From: an uncultured Brachyspira sp. | GTDB taxonomy: Bacteria; Cyanobacteriota; Vampirovibrionia; Gastranaerophilales; Gastranaerophilaceae | Assembly (NCBI GenBank): GCA_900321895.1 | Contig: ONYB01000039.1 | Coordinates: 1 to 17,649, forward strand | Length of the DNA stretch: 17,649 nucleotides | Direction: 5' to 3' | Part shown: positions 6,754 through 13,497 of the stretch, piece after piece | Layout of the letters: every line of letters starts with the position of its first letter | Position numbering within the stretch: position 1 is the first letter of the stretch | The notes under the pieces: model-generated | Database searches by the model: none | Seen by the model: the letters and a program-made list of their open reading frames with translations, nothing else | Told to the model about the DNA's origin: nothing | Program-made: the position numbers and the translations under genes

Positions 6754-7450
6754 AAAATCGCAAAGAAATTTTAATCGACGTTATGCGTCTGAATACAATC
6801 TTTTTCGCTCAATATTCTATTTGTGTTTTTTGTATTTCGTTGTAATTCCGTTTTTTACAATTTTTTATAATTATAAAATTACCGGTAAAGAAAATTTGCC
6901 AAAATGGAATAAACGCGATAAATATATTTTTACAGCAAACCATGTTTCAATTTTTGACCCGTTTTTGGTTCCTATGGCTGTAAAAAAAATAATAGCGTTT
7001 ATGGCGAAAAAAGAACTTTTTGAGCCTCAAAAAAAATTTAGTTGGTTAATAAAAAGGCTTGGTGCTTTTGCCGTTGATAGAACAAAACCAGAAATTGCAA
7101 CATTTAAAACTGTCCGTGATGTGTTTAAGACAAGCTGGTCGCTTGGGGTTTTCCCTCAAGGTGGAACAAGACCTTACGGAAAGCTTGAAGGAATTAAAAA
7201 AGGTTTTGTCGTAATTGCAAAAAATGCTAAAGCGGATATTATTCCTGTTGCGATTGCAGGTTGGGACGGTTATCCAAAACTTAAACCGTTTACAAGACGT
7301 AATGTCCAACTTCATATCGGCAAACCTATTTCTTACAAGTTGCCGGAAGACGTTGTAATTTACGAATGGTGTAAGCAAATTTCCGAACTCGCAGGGTACG
7401 AAAATTGTGCAGAAATTCCTGAAAGTTACAAGGAAAAAGCTGAAGTTTAA
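6746..7450 (+). CDS. plsC: PlsC-like acyltransferase (second of tandem pair)
   Basis: A 234-residue paralogue of the preceding gene. Shared blocks include AFMAKKELF, GAFAV(N/D)R and IGKPI. The catalytic motif is NHVSIFD at 65-71 (H66, D71). Motif III reads FPQGGTR at 136-142, with Gln for the usual Glu and one extra Gly. A strong hydrophobic segment at about 22-41 should anchor it in the membrane, more clearly than in the first copy. An earlier in-frame ATG exists at 6716, but I chose 6746: GAAGGAG and TTGGAG precede it, its N-terminus (MNKKSQRNFNRRYASEYN) aligns with the first copy, and the overlap drops to eight bases. It may prefer a different acceptor or chain length, which the sequence cannot show. 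Confidence 0.88.
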   Translation: MNKKSQRNFNRRYASEYNLFRSIFYLCFLYFVVIPFFTIFYNYKITGKENLPKWNKRDKYIFTANHVSIFDPFLVPMAVKKIIAFMAKKELFEPQKKFSWLIKRLGAFAVDRTKPEIATFKTVRDVFKTSWSLGVFPQGGTRPYGKLEGIKKGFVVIAKNAKADIIPVAIAGWDGYPKLKPFTRRNVQLHIGKPISYKLPEDVVIYEWCKQISELAGYENCAEIPESYKEKAEV

Positions 7451-7463
7451 CAAAAAGTTTATC

Positions 7464-7490
7464 GCCGCAAGTTCTGCTTGGTTTTGCGGC
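7464..7490 (+). other. Hairpin downstream of the acyltransferase operon
   Basis: GCCGCAA (7464-7470) pairs with TTGCGGC (7484-7490) across a 13-base loop, 13 bases after the second acyltransferase stop. No T-run follows directly, so it is not a standard terminator by itself. It abuts the larger inverted repeat at 7491-7563 and may stabilise the 3' end of the mRNA. Confidence 0.5.
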
Positions 7491-7570
7491 AAGTGAAAAG
7501 CCTATAAGTATATATTTTAGAATCCTCCAATTTTCATATACGATAAATCAAGGCTTTTCACTTTTTTCTG
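7491..7570 (+). ncRNA. Candidate structured RNA: 13-bp inverted repeat with CCTCC loop and T-run
   Basis: AAGTGAAAAGCCT (7491-7503) and AGGCTTTTCACTT (7551-7563) are a perfect 13-base inverted repeat spaced by 47 bases and followed by more T. Inside, GTATAT (7508-7513) can pair with ATATAC (7536-7541). The top loop then exposes AATCCTCCAATT, whose CCTCC (7524-7528) is the complement of a Shine-Dalgarno site. As plus-strand RNA this looks like a long stem ending in a U-run, so it could be the terminator of the acyltransferase operon, a 3'-UTR-derived small RNA, or both. I see no separate promoter. No function is established. Confidence 0.4.
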
Positions 7571-7589
7571 TTTTTGATATTTTGCACAA

Positions 7590-7619
7590 AAAAGAACCCC
7601 GATTACTCGAGGTTCTTTT
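7590..7619. terminator. Bidirectional terminator between the acyltransferases and the HEAT-like gene
   Basis: AAAAGAACC (7590-7598) pairs with GGTTCTTTT (7611-7619), and after one mismatch three more pairs (CGA/TCG) close a TTAC loop. On the minus strand it is followed by a run of six T and lies 40 bases downstream of the HEAT-like gene stop, so it is mainly that gene's terminator. The plus strand also has TTTT after the stem. Confidence 0.75.
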
Positions 7620-7658
7620 ATCTTTTATTTAAAGAAAGGAATTTGTTAGTGATAGTGA

Positions 7659-8813
7659 TTAAGCAGCTTTTTTCTCAGGTTCTTTTGCTGCTGCTTGTGC
7701 GTCAGCTTTTGGAGCTTCCGCTACAGGTGCTTCTGCCTTCGGAGCTTCTGCTTCCGGCAACTTGCTCAATTTGTCGAGAGCTGCGGTTGCTGCTTCTTGA
7801 ACTCCTTTGTCTTGATCGTTCTTTGCGATTGTGAACAATGTTTCAAGATCTTTTTTGTATGCAGGGTTTTGGATGTAGCTCAACGCTTCCAAAGCTGAAG
7901 TTCTTACCATCGGGTTAGGGTTGTTCTTTAACTGTTCAACGATTGTTACAGCCCCAGGAAGTTCTGTAATCGGAACTGTTGTGTTTGTCAATTTTGCAAC
8001 TTCGTCACCATAGAGTTTCTGCATTATTGCTGATGTGAACATTGCATAACTTTTGTTTCTTTCTGCTTGTTCAAGAGGTGTGATTGTTGATGCCAATTTC
8101 TTTTCATCGTCGGTCATCTTTTGATTTGAGAGCAATTTTTCTCTTGCTGCAAGCTGTTCTGCTGTAGGTCCTGTCAATTTGCTTGTATCAGCTTTCACAA
8201 TGTTTGTCAAAGCATCCATTACTTTTACATCAAGTAATTCTGTAGCTTTTTGCGGGTCATTTTTTACCATATTAGCCATGTCTTCCATAGCTGCTGCCTG
8301 AACATCGTAGTCAGGGTTTGTTAATTTTGCAACGAAACCATTCAAATCAACTTGCGGTTCTAAGGGAGCAGAGGGAGCAACTTCTACTTTAGGAGCTTCT
8401 GCTGTTTTTGGAGCTTCTTCAGCTTTTGGTGCTCCTGCCTTAGGTGCTTCTGTCGGTTGTTGTGCCACAACTGCAGGTTCTACAACTTGTGGAGCAGGAA
8501 CTTCAGCAGGTTTTACGTCTGCCGGAGTTTGTGTAACTACCGGAGGAACTACTACAGGCTGTACCGGAGGGTAGTATGCAGGCTGTTGAGCTTGCGGGTA
8601 TTGGTACATTGGAGCTTGCGGGTAGTTGTAAAGCGGCATAGTCGGTGTCGCATATTGCGGTTGTTGTGTCATGCCACCTGCGTTAACGCTCGGATTGTGT
8701 ACGTCAATTTTTACTGCGTTGTAACTTGGCGTTGAAGGAGCCGGTTGTTGTGCCATCGGCTGGATTTGGGGTTGTTGCATGTAAGGATTTACATAACTTG
8801 GAATTTGCATCAT
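7659..8813 (-). CDS. Pro/Gln/Ala-rich protein with a HEAT-like helical domain
   Basis: A 384-residue protein I can place only loosely. Residues 1-155 are low complexity: first rich in Pro, Gln and Tyr (many YPQA-type units at 63-80), then Pro/Val, then Ala-Pro-Lys-Glu repeats at 120-150. Residues 155-350 are helical. LTNPDYDVQAAAMEDMANMV (164-183) and NPNPMVRTSALEALSYI (298-314) look like HEAT/armadillo-type repeat helices, and a third such unit lies around 324-350. The end returns to EAPKAEAPVAEAPKA repeats. There is no signal peptide or membrane segment, so it is probably a cytoplasmic scaffold or binding protein; this is inference. The start (ATGATG) has GGAAG upstream. It is transcribed alone, diverging from the transketolase operon. 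Confidence 0.85.
   Translation of the reverse strand: MMQIPSYVNPYMQQPQIQPMAQQPAPSTPSYNAVKIDVHNPSVNAGGMTQQPQYATPTMPLYNYPQAPMYQYPQAQQPAYYPPVQPVVVPPVVTQTPADVKPAEVPAPQVVEPAVVAQQPTEAPKAGAPKAEEAPKTAEAPKVEVAPSAPLEPQVDLNGFVAKLTNPDYDVQAAAMEDMANMVKNDPQKATELLDVKVMDALTNIVKADTSKLTGPTAEQLAAREKLLSNQKMTDDEKKLASTITPLEQAERNKSYAMFTSAIMQKLYGDEVAKLTNTTVPITELPGAVTIVEQLKNNPNPMVRTSALEALSYIQNPAYKKDLETLFTIAKNDQDKGVQEAATAALDKLSKLPEAEAPKAEAPVAEAPKADAQAAAKEPEKKAA
7662..7757 (-). repeat. C-terminal Ala-Pro-Glu-Lys low-complexity repeat
   Basis: Codons for residues 353-384 of the HEAT-like protein encode repeated EAPKAEAP-type units, visible in DNA as recurring GGAGCTTC/GCTTCTG blocks on the plus strand. A related block encodes residues 121-151 (8361-8453). 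Such repeats can expand or contract. Confidence 0.7.
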
Positions 8814-9063
8814 CTTATTTTCTTCCTTTCAATAAATAAATAACTGTTATTCCTATTCTACCTTTTAAATGTATGTGAAGAAAATAAATTGCTAAAATTT
8901 GGAGAATTTTTAATAAAACTTAACATGTAGTTTGAAAAAGGTAGAAAAATCAACCATTTAGGCTTCTTGCTTAACAGTTTGATATGTAATCTTTTTTTAT
9001 AAATGTATTTATGATATAGTGGTGTTGGAATAAGTATTTTAGTTTTACGAAGGATATTTTCTG
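8814..9063. other. 250-base divergent intergenic region
   Basis: Lies between the HEAT-like gene (minus) and the transketolase operon (plus) and must hold both promoters. I see an extended -10 on the plus strand (listed separately), a TAGAAT on the minus strand near 8854-8859 without a good -35, and a small AT palindrome, AAAATT-tggag-AATTTT, near 8894-8910. I see no RNA gene and no convincing short gene. Confidence 0.5.
9012..9020 (+). promoter_or_regulatory. Extended -10 promoter element of the transketolase-ftsEX operon
   Basis: TGATATAGT fits the extended -10 pattern TGnTATAAT with one mismatch. It lies 43 bases upstream of the operon's first start codon, leaving a short leader with GAAGGA at 9049-9054. 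The -35 position is just a T-run, which is common for extended -10 promoters. Confidence 0.45.
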
Positions 9064-10029
9064 ATGAAATTGAACAAAGACGAGAAAAAATCAATTAGGT
9101 CTGCTTTTGGTAAGGCTCTTGCAGAAGTCGGAAGAGTAAATGAAAAGGTTGTAGTGTTGGATGCGGATTTGGCATGTTCGACACAAACACAAATTTTTAA
9201 GAAGGAATTTCCCGAAAGGTTTTTTGATTGCGGAATTTCCGAACAAGATATGGTTGCAACGGCAGCAGGTTTGGCAAGCGAAGGTAAAGTCCCGTTTGCG
9301 GCAAGTTTTGCGGTATTTGCAACGGGTAGAGCTTATGATCAGATAAGAAATTCAATTTGTTATCCTGATTTTAATGTAAAAATTGTCGGAACTCACGGCG
9401 GTGTGACTGTCGGAGAAGACGGTGCTACGCACGAGGCGTTGGAGGATATCTCTTTAATGAGAGGTCTGCCGCACATGTCTGTATTCATCCCTGCTGATTG
9501 TAAGGAATGCAACGAGGTTATCAAATATGCGGCTGAAAATTTCGGACCTATGTATATCAGAATTCCTCGCTCGAATGTTTGTGATGTCTTTGATGAAAAT
9601 TACAAATTCGATTTCAAGCATGCCCGACTTATTGAGGACGGTGTTGACGCAACGGTCATTACAAACGGTGAAACTTTGGCGGAAGTCATTGATGCTGTTG
9701 AAAATTTGAAGGGTGAAGGGTATTCAATCCAAATTCTTCATGTTCCGGTTGTAAAACCTATTGATACAACAGCAATCGTTGAAAATGCGAAGAAAACAAA
9801 TCTAGTGATTACTGTAGAAAACCATTCTGTAATCGGAGGTTTGGGCAGTGCCGTTTGTGAAGTTTTGAGTGAAAATTGCCCGACAAAAGTTCACAGAATA
9901 GGTGTTAATGATACCTTCGGGCAGAGCGGAAACAGTGATTTGCTGTTAGATTTCTACGGGCTTTCTTCTAAAAAACTTACTGAAAGTATCAGAAAAACAA
10001 TAGACGAAAATCGTCAAAACAAAAAATAA
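9064..10029 (+). CDS. Transketolase C-terminal subunit (split transketolase)
   Basis: A 321-residue protein covering only the pyrimidine-binding and C-terminal domains of transketolase. LDADLACST at 32-40, FFDCGISEQDMV at 53-64 with E60 as the glutamate that activates thiamine diphosphate, GTHGGVTVGEDGATHEALED at 109-128 with H123 in the substrate channel, and the C-terminal domain from about 190 are all present. The diphosphate- and metal-binding N-terminal half is absent, and about 320 residues is the normal size of the C-terminal partner in two-gene transketolases. The N-terminal subunit would need to be encoded elsewhere; upstream is only a divergent gene. The complete enzyme moves two-carbon units in the pentose phosphate pathway. 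It heads a tight operon, with ftsE 13 bases downstream. Confidence 0.92.
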   Translation: MKLNKDEKKSIRSAFGKALAEVGRVNEKVVVLDADLACSTQTQIFKKEFPERFFDCGISEQDMVATAAGLASEGKVPFAASFAVFATGRAYDQIRNSICYPDFNVKIVGTHGGVTVGEDGATHEALEDISLMRGLPHMSVFIPADCKECNEVIKYAAENFGPMYIRIPRSNVCDVFDENYKFDFKHARLIEDGVDATVITNGETLAEVIDAVENLKGEGYSIQILHVPVVKPIDTTAIVENAKKTNLVITVENHSVIGGLGSAVCEVLSENCPTKVHRIGVNDTFGQSGNSDLLLDFYGLSSKKLTESIRKTIDENRQNKK

Positions 10030-10042
10030 GGACTAATTTTAT

Positions 10043-10720
10043 ATGATTCAATTCAGATCGGTTACAAAAAAATACAAGAATAACAGTTATGCTCTGAAAA
10101 ATGTCAATTTGGACATTATGTCAGGCGAGTTCGTCTTTATTGTAGGGGCTTCGGGGGCAGGAAAATCTACCCTGATGAAACTTCTTTACCACGAAGAAGA
10201 ACCTACAAGCGGTACTGTTACAATCGGCGGTATTAATATTGCAAGCCTTTCAAACGACAAAATCCCGAATTTGAGAAGATGTATGGGTATCGTTTTTCAG
10301 GATTATAAACTTTTACAGAATATGAGCGTTTATGACAATGTTGCTTATGTAATTCGTACATTGGGTATAAGTTCAAGAGAAATTAATGCAAGGGTTACTG
10401 GAGCTTTGAAAATTGTCGGCTTGTACAACAAAATGCACGCAACACCTGCGGAGCTTTCAGGTGGTGAACAGCAGAGAGTTGGTATTGCAAGAGCTATCGT
10501 AAACGGACCTCCGCTTTTGATTGCGGATGAACCTACAGGAAACCTTGACCCGAAAAACTCTATGGAAATCATGCAGATTTTGGAACAGATTAACCAAAGA
10601 GGTATTACGGTAATCGTTTCAACCCACGACAGTGCAATGGTTGATTATTTTAGGAAAAGAGTAATTACGCTTGATAAAGGCGAAGTTGTAAGAGATATAC
10701 AAGCAGGTACTTATGAATGA
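10043..10720 (+). CDS. ftsE: Cell division ATP-binding protein FtsE
   Basis: The ATPase of the FtsEX complex, which with FtsX controls peptidoglycan hydrolases at the septum or side wall. At 225 residues it has normal length. Walker A is GASGAGKST at 35-43, the Q-loop is near FQDYKL (85-90), the ABC signature LSGGEQQR is at 138-145, Walker B LLIADEPTGNLD is at 158-169, and the switch His is H195. FQDYKLL and the short linker are typical for FtsE over related LolD-type ATPases, and the adjacent ftsX settles the call. The start has AAGGA at the very end of the transketolase gene. It overlaps ftsX by eight bases. Confidence 0.96.
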   Translation: MIQFRSVTKKYKNNSYALKNVNLDIMSGEFVFIVGASGAGKSTLMKLLYHEEEPTSGTVTIGGINIASLSNDKIPNLRRCMGIVFQDYKLLQNMSVYDNVAYVIRTLGISSREINARVTGALKIVGLYNKMHATPAELSGGEQQRVGIARAIVNGPPLLIADEPTGNLDPKNSMEIMQILEQINQRGITVIVSTHDSAMVDYFRKRVITLDKGEVVRDIQAGTYE

Positions 10721-11624
10721 TTCAAAATTAAAAATAAAGAAAAAAGTGAAAAAATACATGCCTAAAGACTGGCTTTGCGAGTTGAGAATACTCTACAGAT
10801 TGGGCATGGAAACTTTTTACGATATAAAAAGAACGGGAATTGTAAACCTTGTCATTATTACGACTATGGCGGCAATTTTGACGATTTTCGGAGCTTTTTT
10901 CAGAAGTGCGATGTCGATTTCTTCGTTTGCTCACGAGTTGGGTAACGTTTTGGAAATCTCTGTTTACTTGAAAAACGGTACTGATACAAATGTTGCAAAG
11001 AACAGAATTAAGGAATTTGAGCATGTTGAAAGTGTAAAAATTATTCCGAAGGATGTTTCTTGGACAAATTTGAAACGAGAAATGAGCTTGCCTGATATAT
11101 CAAACCCGTTGCCTGATACTTTGCACGTAAAGGTGGATTCGCCTGAAAATATCCAGACAGTGTTTAAAAATATCAAAGGTTTGAAGTCTGTGGTTGAGGA
11201 TATGAGTTACGCTCAAGAGTTGGCAAAAAAAATCCAAATGTTGAACCATGTTGTTAACACAATAACTATTGTTGTTATAATAATTATGGGTATTTTGACG
11301 GTAACGATTATTAACAACACAATTCAGCTCGTTATTCAGTCAAGAAAAGATGAAATTGAAATCATGAGGTTGATGGGTGTTTCGAACTGGTATATCAGAT
11401 TTCCGCTGATTATGCAGGGAGCATGCTACGGTTTTGTCGGGGCTCTGATTGCGATATTACCGCTTAATCTCGTTGAGAATGGCTTGAACAATGTTCACCA
11501 GTTCTTTATGGTTCCGTCGCCTGTGTATGCACAGAGTATCGTAATCTTTACGATGATTGCGATTGGTATTCTGTTCGGTGCGGGCGGAAGTTTCTTGTGT
11601 ATCAAAAAACACCTGCAAGTTTAG
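10713..11624 (+). CDS. ftsX: Cell division permease-like protein FtsX
   Basis: Membrane partner of FtsE, 303 residues. TM1 is at about 42-62, followed by the large extracytoplasmic domain (about 65-178) that contacts hydrolase activators. It includes ISVYLKNGT at 82-90 and NPLPDTLHVKV at 131-141, both typical of FtsX. TM2 lies at 179-205, TM3 at 231-252 and TM4 at 273-294. The coupling loop EIEIMRLMGVSNWYIRFPLI (214-233) between TM2 and TM3 is the family hallmark. The N-terminus is basic and cytoplasmic. The start lies within the ftsE stop region (ATGAATGA), a translational coupling arrangement. No hydrolase or EnvC-like partner gene is in the window. Confidence 0.95.
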   Translation: MNDSKLKIKKKVKKYMPKDWLCELRILYRLGMETFYDIKRTGIVNLVIITTMAAILTIFGAFFRSAMSISSFAHELGNVLEISVYLKNGTDTNVAKNRIKEFEHVESVKIIPKDVSWTNLKREMSLPDISNPLPDTLHVKVDSPENIQTVFKNIKGLKSVVEDMSYAQELAKKIQMLNHVVNTITIVVIIIMGILTVTIINNTIQLVIQSRKDEIEIMRLMGVSNWYIRFPLIMQGACYGFVGALIAILPLNLVENGLNNVHQFFMVPSPVYAQSIVIFTMIAIGILFGAGGSFLCIKKHLQV

Positions 11625-11630
11625 TAAAAA

Positions 11631-12857
11631 ATGAGCAATATATTATTAATTACAGATAACAAAAGCATAATTGAGACATTTTATCAGAAACTTTTTTTGT
11701 TGAGAAGTTCCGATAAGATGTCTTATTGCAATTATGAGGACGCTCCTGATATTGTGTTTGCACAAACGCCCGAGGTTTGTATTGTTCATGAACTTGAGGA
11801 TTTTAAAAAGACCTTTAATCTTATTAAATATATAAAGACGAAAGGTTGCAGTGTTCTTTTGCTTTTGAACAGTTATGGAAGAGATAAGGTTTTGGAGGCT
11901 TATGACGAGGGCGTTGAGGATTATGTAACGCTTTTGGCAGATCCTTCAGAGGTACTGATAAAAACCGTTAATTGCATAAAAAAGCGTAATTTGCTCTCAA
12001 AAATCGAAGAGTACAAGTCTTGTTTGGAACTTTTTGGGACAATTTCACCTGAATACGGTTTTTACAAGGCGGAGCATTCTTGCGAAATCGGGGATATGTT
12101 GTTTGAAAAATCGGATTTTTCCAAGGGAGCATTGAGTGTAATCGAGCTTCCTGAACGATTTTTGAAAACTTATGGTGAAAAGTTTGTTTCGGCTCTCAAA
12201 ACCTCTATTCGTAACAATGATTTTGTAGGAATGAATTCAAATAACAGATTTGTCGTTGTTAATTGTGAAAACTCTACTGACGGTGCTTTAGAAATCTTTG
12301 AAAGAGTTCAGGTAAAATTGGGGGTGGATGTTCCTTTAATTGTTGGAATTTCGAGAATTTCAGGTGAGAATTTTTCAACGGTTTTGAAAAAAGCAAAATG
12401 TGCCTTGACTGAAGCAAAACTTGAACATAAAAATTACATGATTTTTGAAAGTGACAAGGCTTTGACCGAAACTGACGAGTGGCTTGACGATATGGAGGTT
12501 GAACCTCAAAAGAATTTCAAAATCTTCAAAACTGTCTTTAAGAAAAAGTATGAGCAAGTGATTGGTCCGTTTTTTGAAAACGCTCAAACTCAATATAGCG
12601 AAGCTCTGAAATTTTCGCAAGTGGAGCAGTTTACAGATGAAAAGATGAGTGTTTTCAGAATTTTTGACGATAAAAATTCAAGCATTTTGAGATTGGCTTA
12701 TGAAGGTTTGACAAAAGTAAAAATTACGATAGCCCATGCCGGTCTGAATAGTGCTGAAAACAGTGAACTTTCGGTTTCGATAAAGAAAATTACGCCGGAA
12801 TTTATGAAGGAAATATTTGAAAAATTTATAAAAGAATATACGTCTACAGATATATAA
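11631..12857 (+). CDS. Receiver-like plus degenerate GGDEF regulator with unknown C-terminal domain
   Basis: A 408-residue protein of three parts. Residues 1-120 follow a response-regulator receiver fold (NILLITDNKSII; EAYDEGVEDYVTLLADPSEVL), but the phosphoacceptor site after the third strand is H53 in EVCIVHELED, and the conserved Lys-Pro is replaced by Leu-Leu (101-102). Residues 165-273 align with a GGDEF domain: LKTSIRNNDFVG, then SNNRF at 203-207 where GGDEF should be, VGISRIS at 238-244 and LKKAKCALTEAKLEHKNY at 252-269. It should therefore neither accept phosphate in the usual way nor make cyclic-di-GMP. Residues 295-408 are an unrecognised alpha/beta region. It starts six bases after ftsX with no clear ribosome binding site, so translation is likely coupled. 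Domain assignment is good; role unknown. Confidence 0.78.
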   Translation: MSNILLITDNKSIIETFYQKLFLLRSSDKMSYCNYEDAPDIVFAQTPEVCIVHELEDFKKTFNLIKYIKTKGCSVLLLLNSYGRDKVLEAYDEGVEDYVTLLADPSEVLIKTVNCIKKRNLLSKIEEYKSCLELFGTISPEYGFYKAEHSCEIGDMLFEKSDFSKGALSVIELPERFLKTYGEKFVSALKTSIRNNDFVGMNSNNRFVVVNCENSTDGALEIFERVQVKLGVDVPLIVGISRISGENFSTVLKKAKCALTEAKLEHKNYMIFESDKALTETDEWLDDMEVEPQKNFKIFKTVFKKKYEQVIGPFFENAQTQYSEALKFSQVEQFTDEKMSVFRIFDDKNSSILRLAYEGLTKVKITIAHAGLNSAENSELSVSIKKITPEFMKEIFEKFIKEYTSTDI

Positions 12858-12867
12858 AGGAGAAAAA

Positions 12868-13413
12868 ATGAACACATTAAACGCAGAAAATAGTCTTGTT
12901 TTGATTATTGATATACAGGAAAGGCTCGTCGGGGCTTTGGATAAAGACATCGTTGTTTCAAAGGCTGTAAAGGTTGCAAGTGCGGCTAATGCTCTTTCTA
13001 TTCCTGTCGTTGTGACCGAGCAATATCCGAAAGGTCTTGGTAATACCGTAGAACCTTTGAAAGCTGTTTTGCCGGAAAATACTGAAATCGTTGAAAAAAC
13101 ATCTTTTAATGCATTGTTGGAAGCTGGTATGAAAGAAAGAATTGCTTCTTACGGTAAAAAACAGATTGTAATTTTTGGTATTGAAACTCATATTTGTGTT
13201 CACCAGACCGCAGCAGCTTTGCTTGAAGAAGGCTATGAAGTTTACGTAATTAAAGATGCTTGTGCAAGCAGAAATAAATACGAATTTAAGCAAGGAATTG
13301 AGGCAATGCAACAAAATGGTGTAAAAGTTTCTTGCGTTGAGATTGCTCTTTTTGAATGGTTAAAAGGTGCAAAAAATCCGAAATTCAAAGAGGTTCAAGC
13401 TTTAATCAAATAG
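12868..13413 (+). CDS. Isochorismatase-family cysteine hydrolase
   Basis: A 181-residue member of the isochorismatase-like superfamily, close to the YcaC/nicotinamidase-like hydrolases. The catalytic triad is visible: D15 in LIIDIQERL, K77 in EKTSFNAL and C110 in FGIETHICVHQTA. The cis-peptide region before the Cys and the VIKDACASR block at 127-135 also fit. Substrate cannot be read from the sequence: family members act on isochorismate, nicotinamide, N-carbamoyl compounds and others. The ribosome binding site is strong (AAGGAG five bases before ATG), so it may be translated well even at the end of the operon. It lies ten bases after the regulator gene and is followed by a hairpin. Confidence 0.92.
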   Translation: MNTLNAENSLVLIIDIQERLVGALDKDIVVSKAVKVASAANALSIPVVVTEQYPKGLGNTVEPLKAVLPENTEIVEKTSFNALLEAGMKERIASYGKKQIVIFGIETHICVHQTAAALLEEGYEVYVIKDACASRNKYEFKQGIEAMQQNGVKVSCVEIALFEWLKGAKNPKFKEVQALIK

Positions 13414-13420
13414 GTTATAA

Positions 13421-13450
13421 AAAGGGATTGGATTTTGCTTCAATCCCTTT
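13421..13450 (+). terminator. Hairpin terminator or attenuator after the transketolase-ftsEX operon
   Basis: AAAGGGATTG (13421-13430) pairs perfectly with CAATCCCTTT (13441-13450) over a ten-base loop, seven bases after the hydrolase stop. The tract that follows is TTTAATTT, a weak T-run, so termination may be partial and allow some read-through into the yibE/F gene 48 bases on. Confidence 0.65.
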
Positions 13451-13497
13451 AATTTATGTTTTCTCTGTGATAGGCTTTTTGTTGAGAGGGATATGTT

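Noticed and set aside
7491..7563. Insertion sequence remnant or mobile element
   Set aside because: The inverted repeat has no flanking target duplication and no transposase nearby; kept as a structured RNA candidate instead.
7574..7898. Plus-strand open frames rich in Leu or Cys/Phe over the end of the HEAT-like gene
   Set aside because: Produced by the complement of the Ala/Pro/Glu repeat codons; the first begins upstream of the terminator hairpin and has no ribosome binding site.
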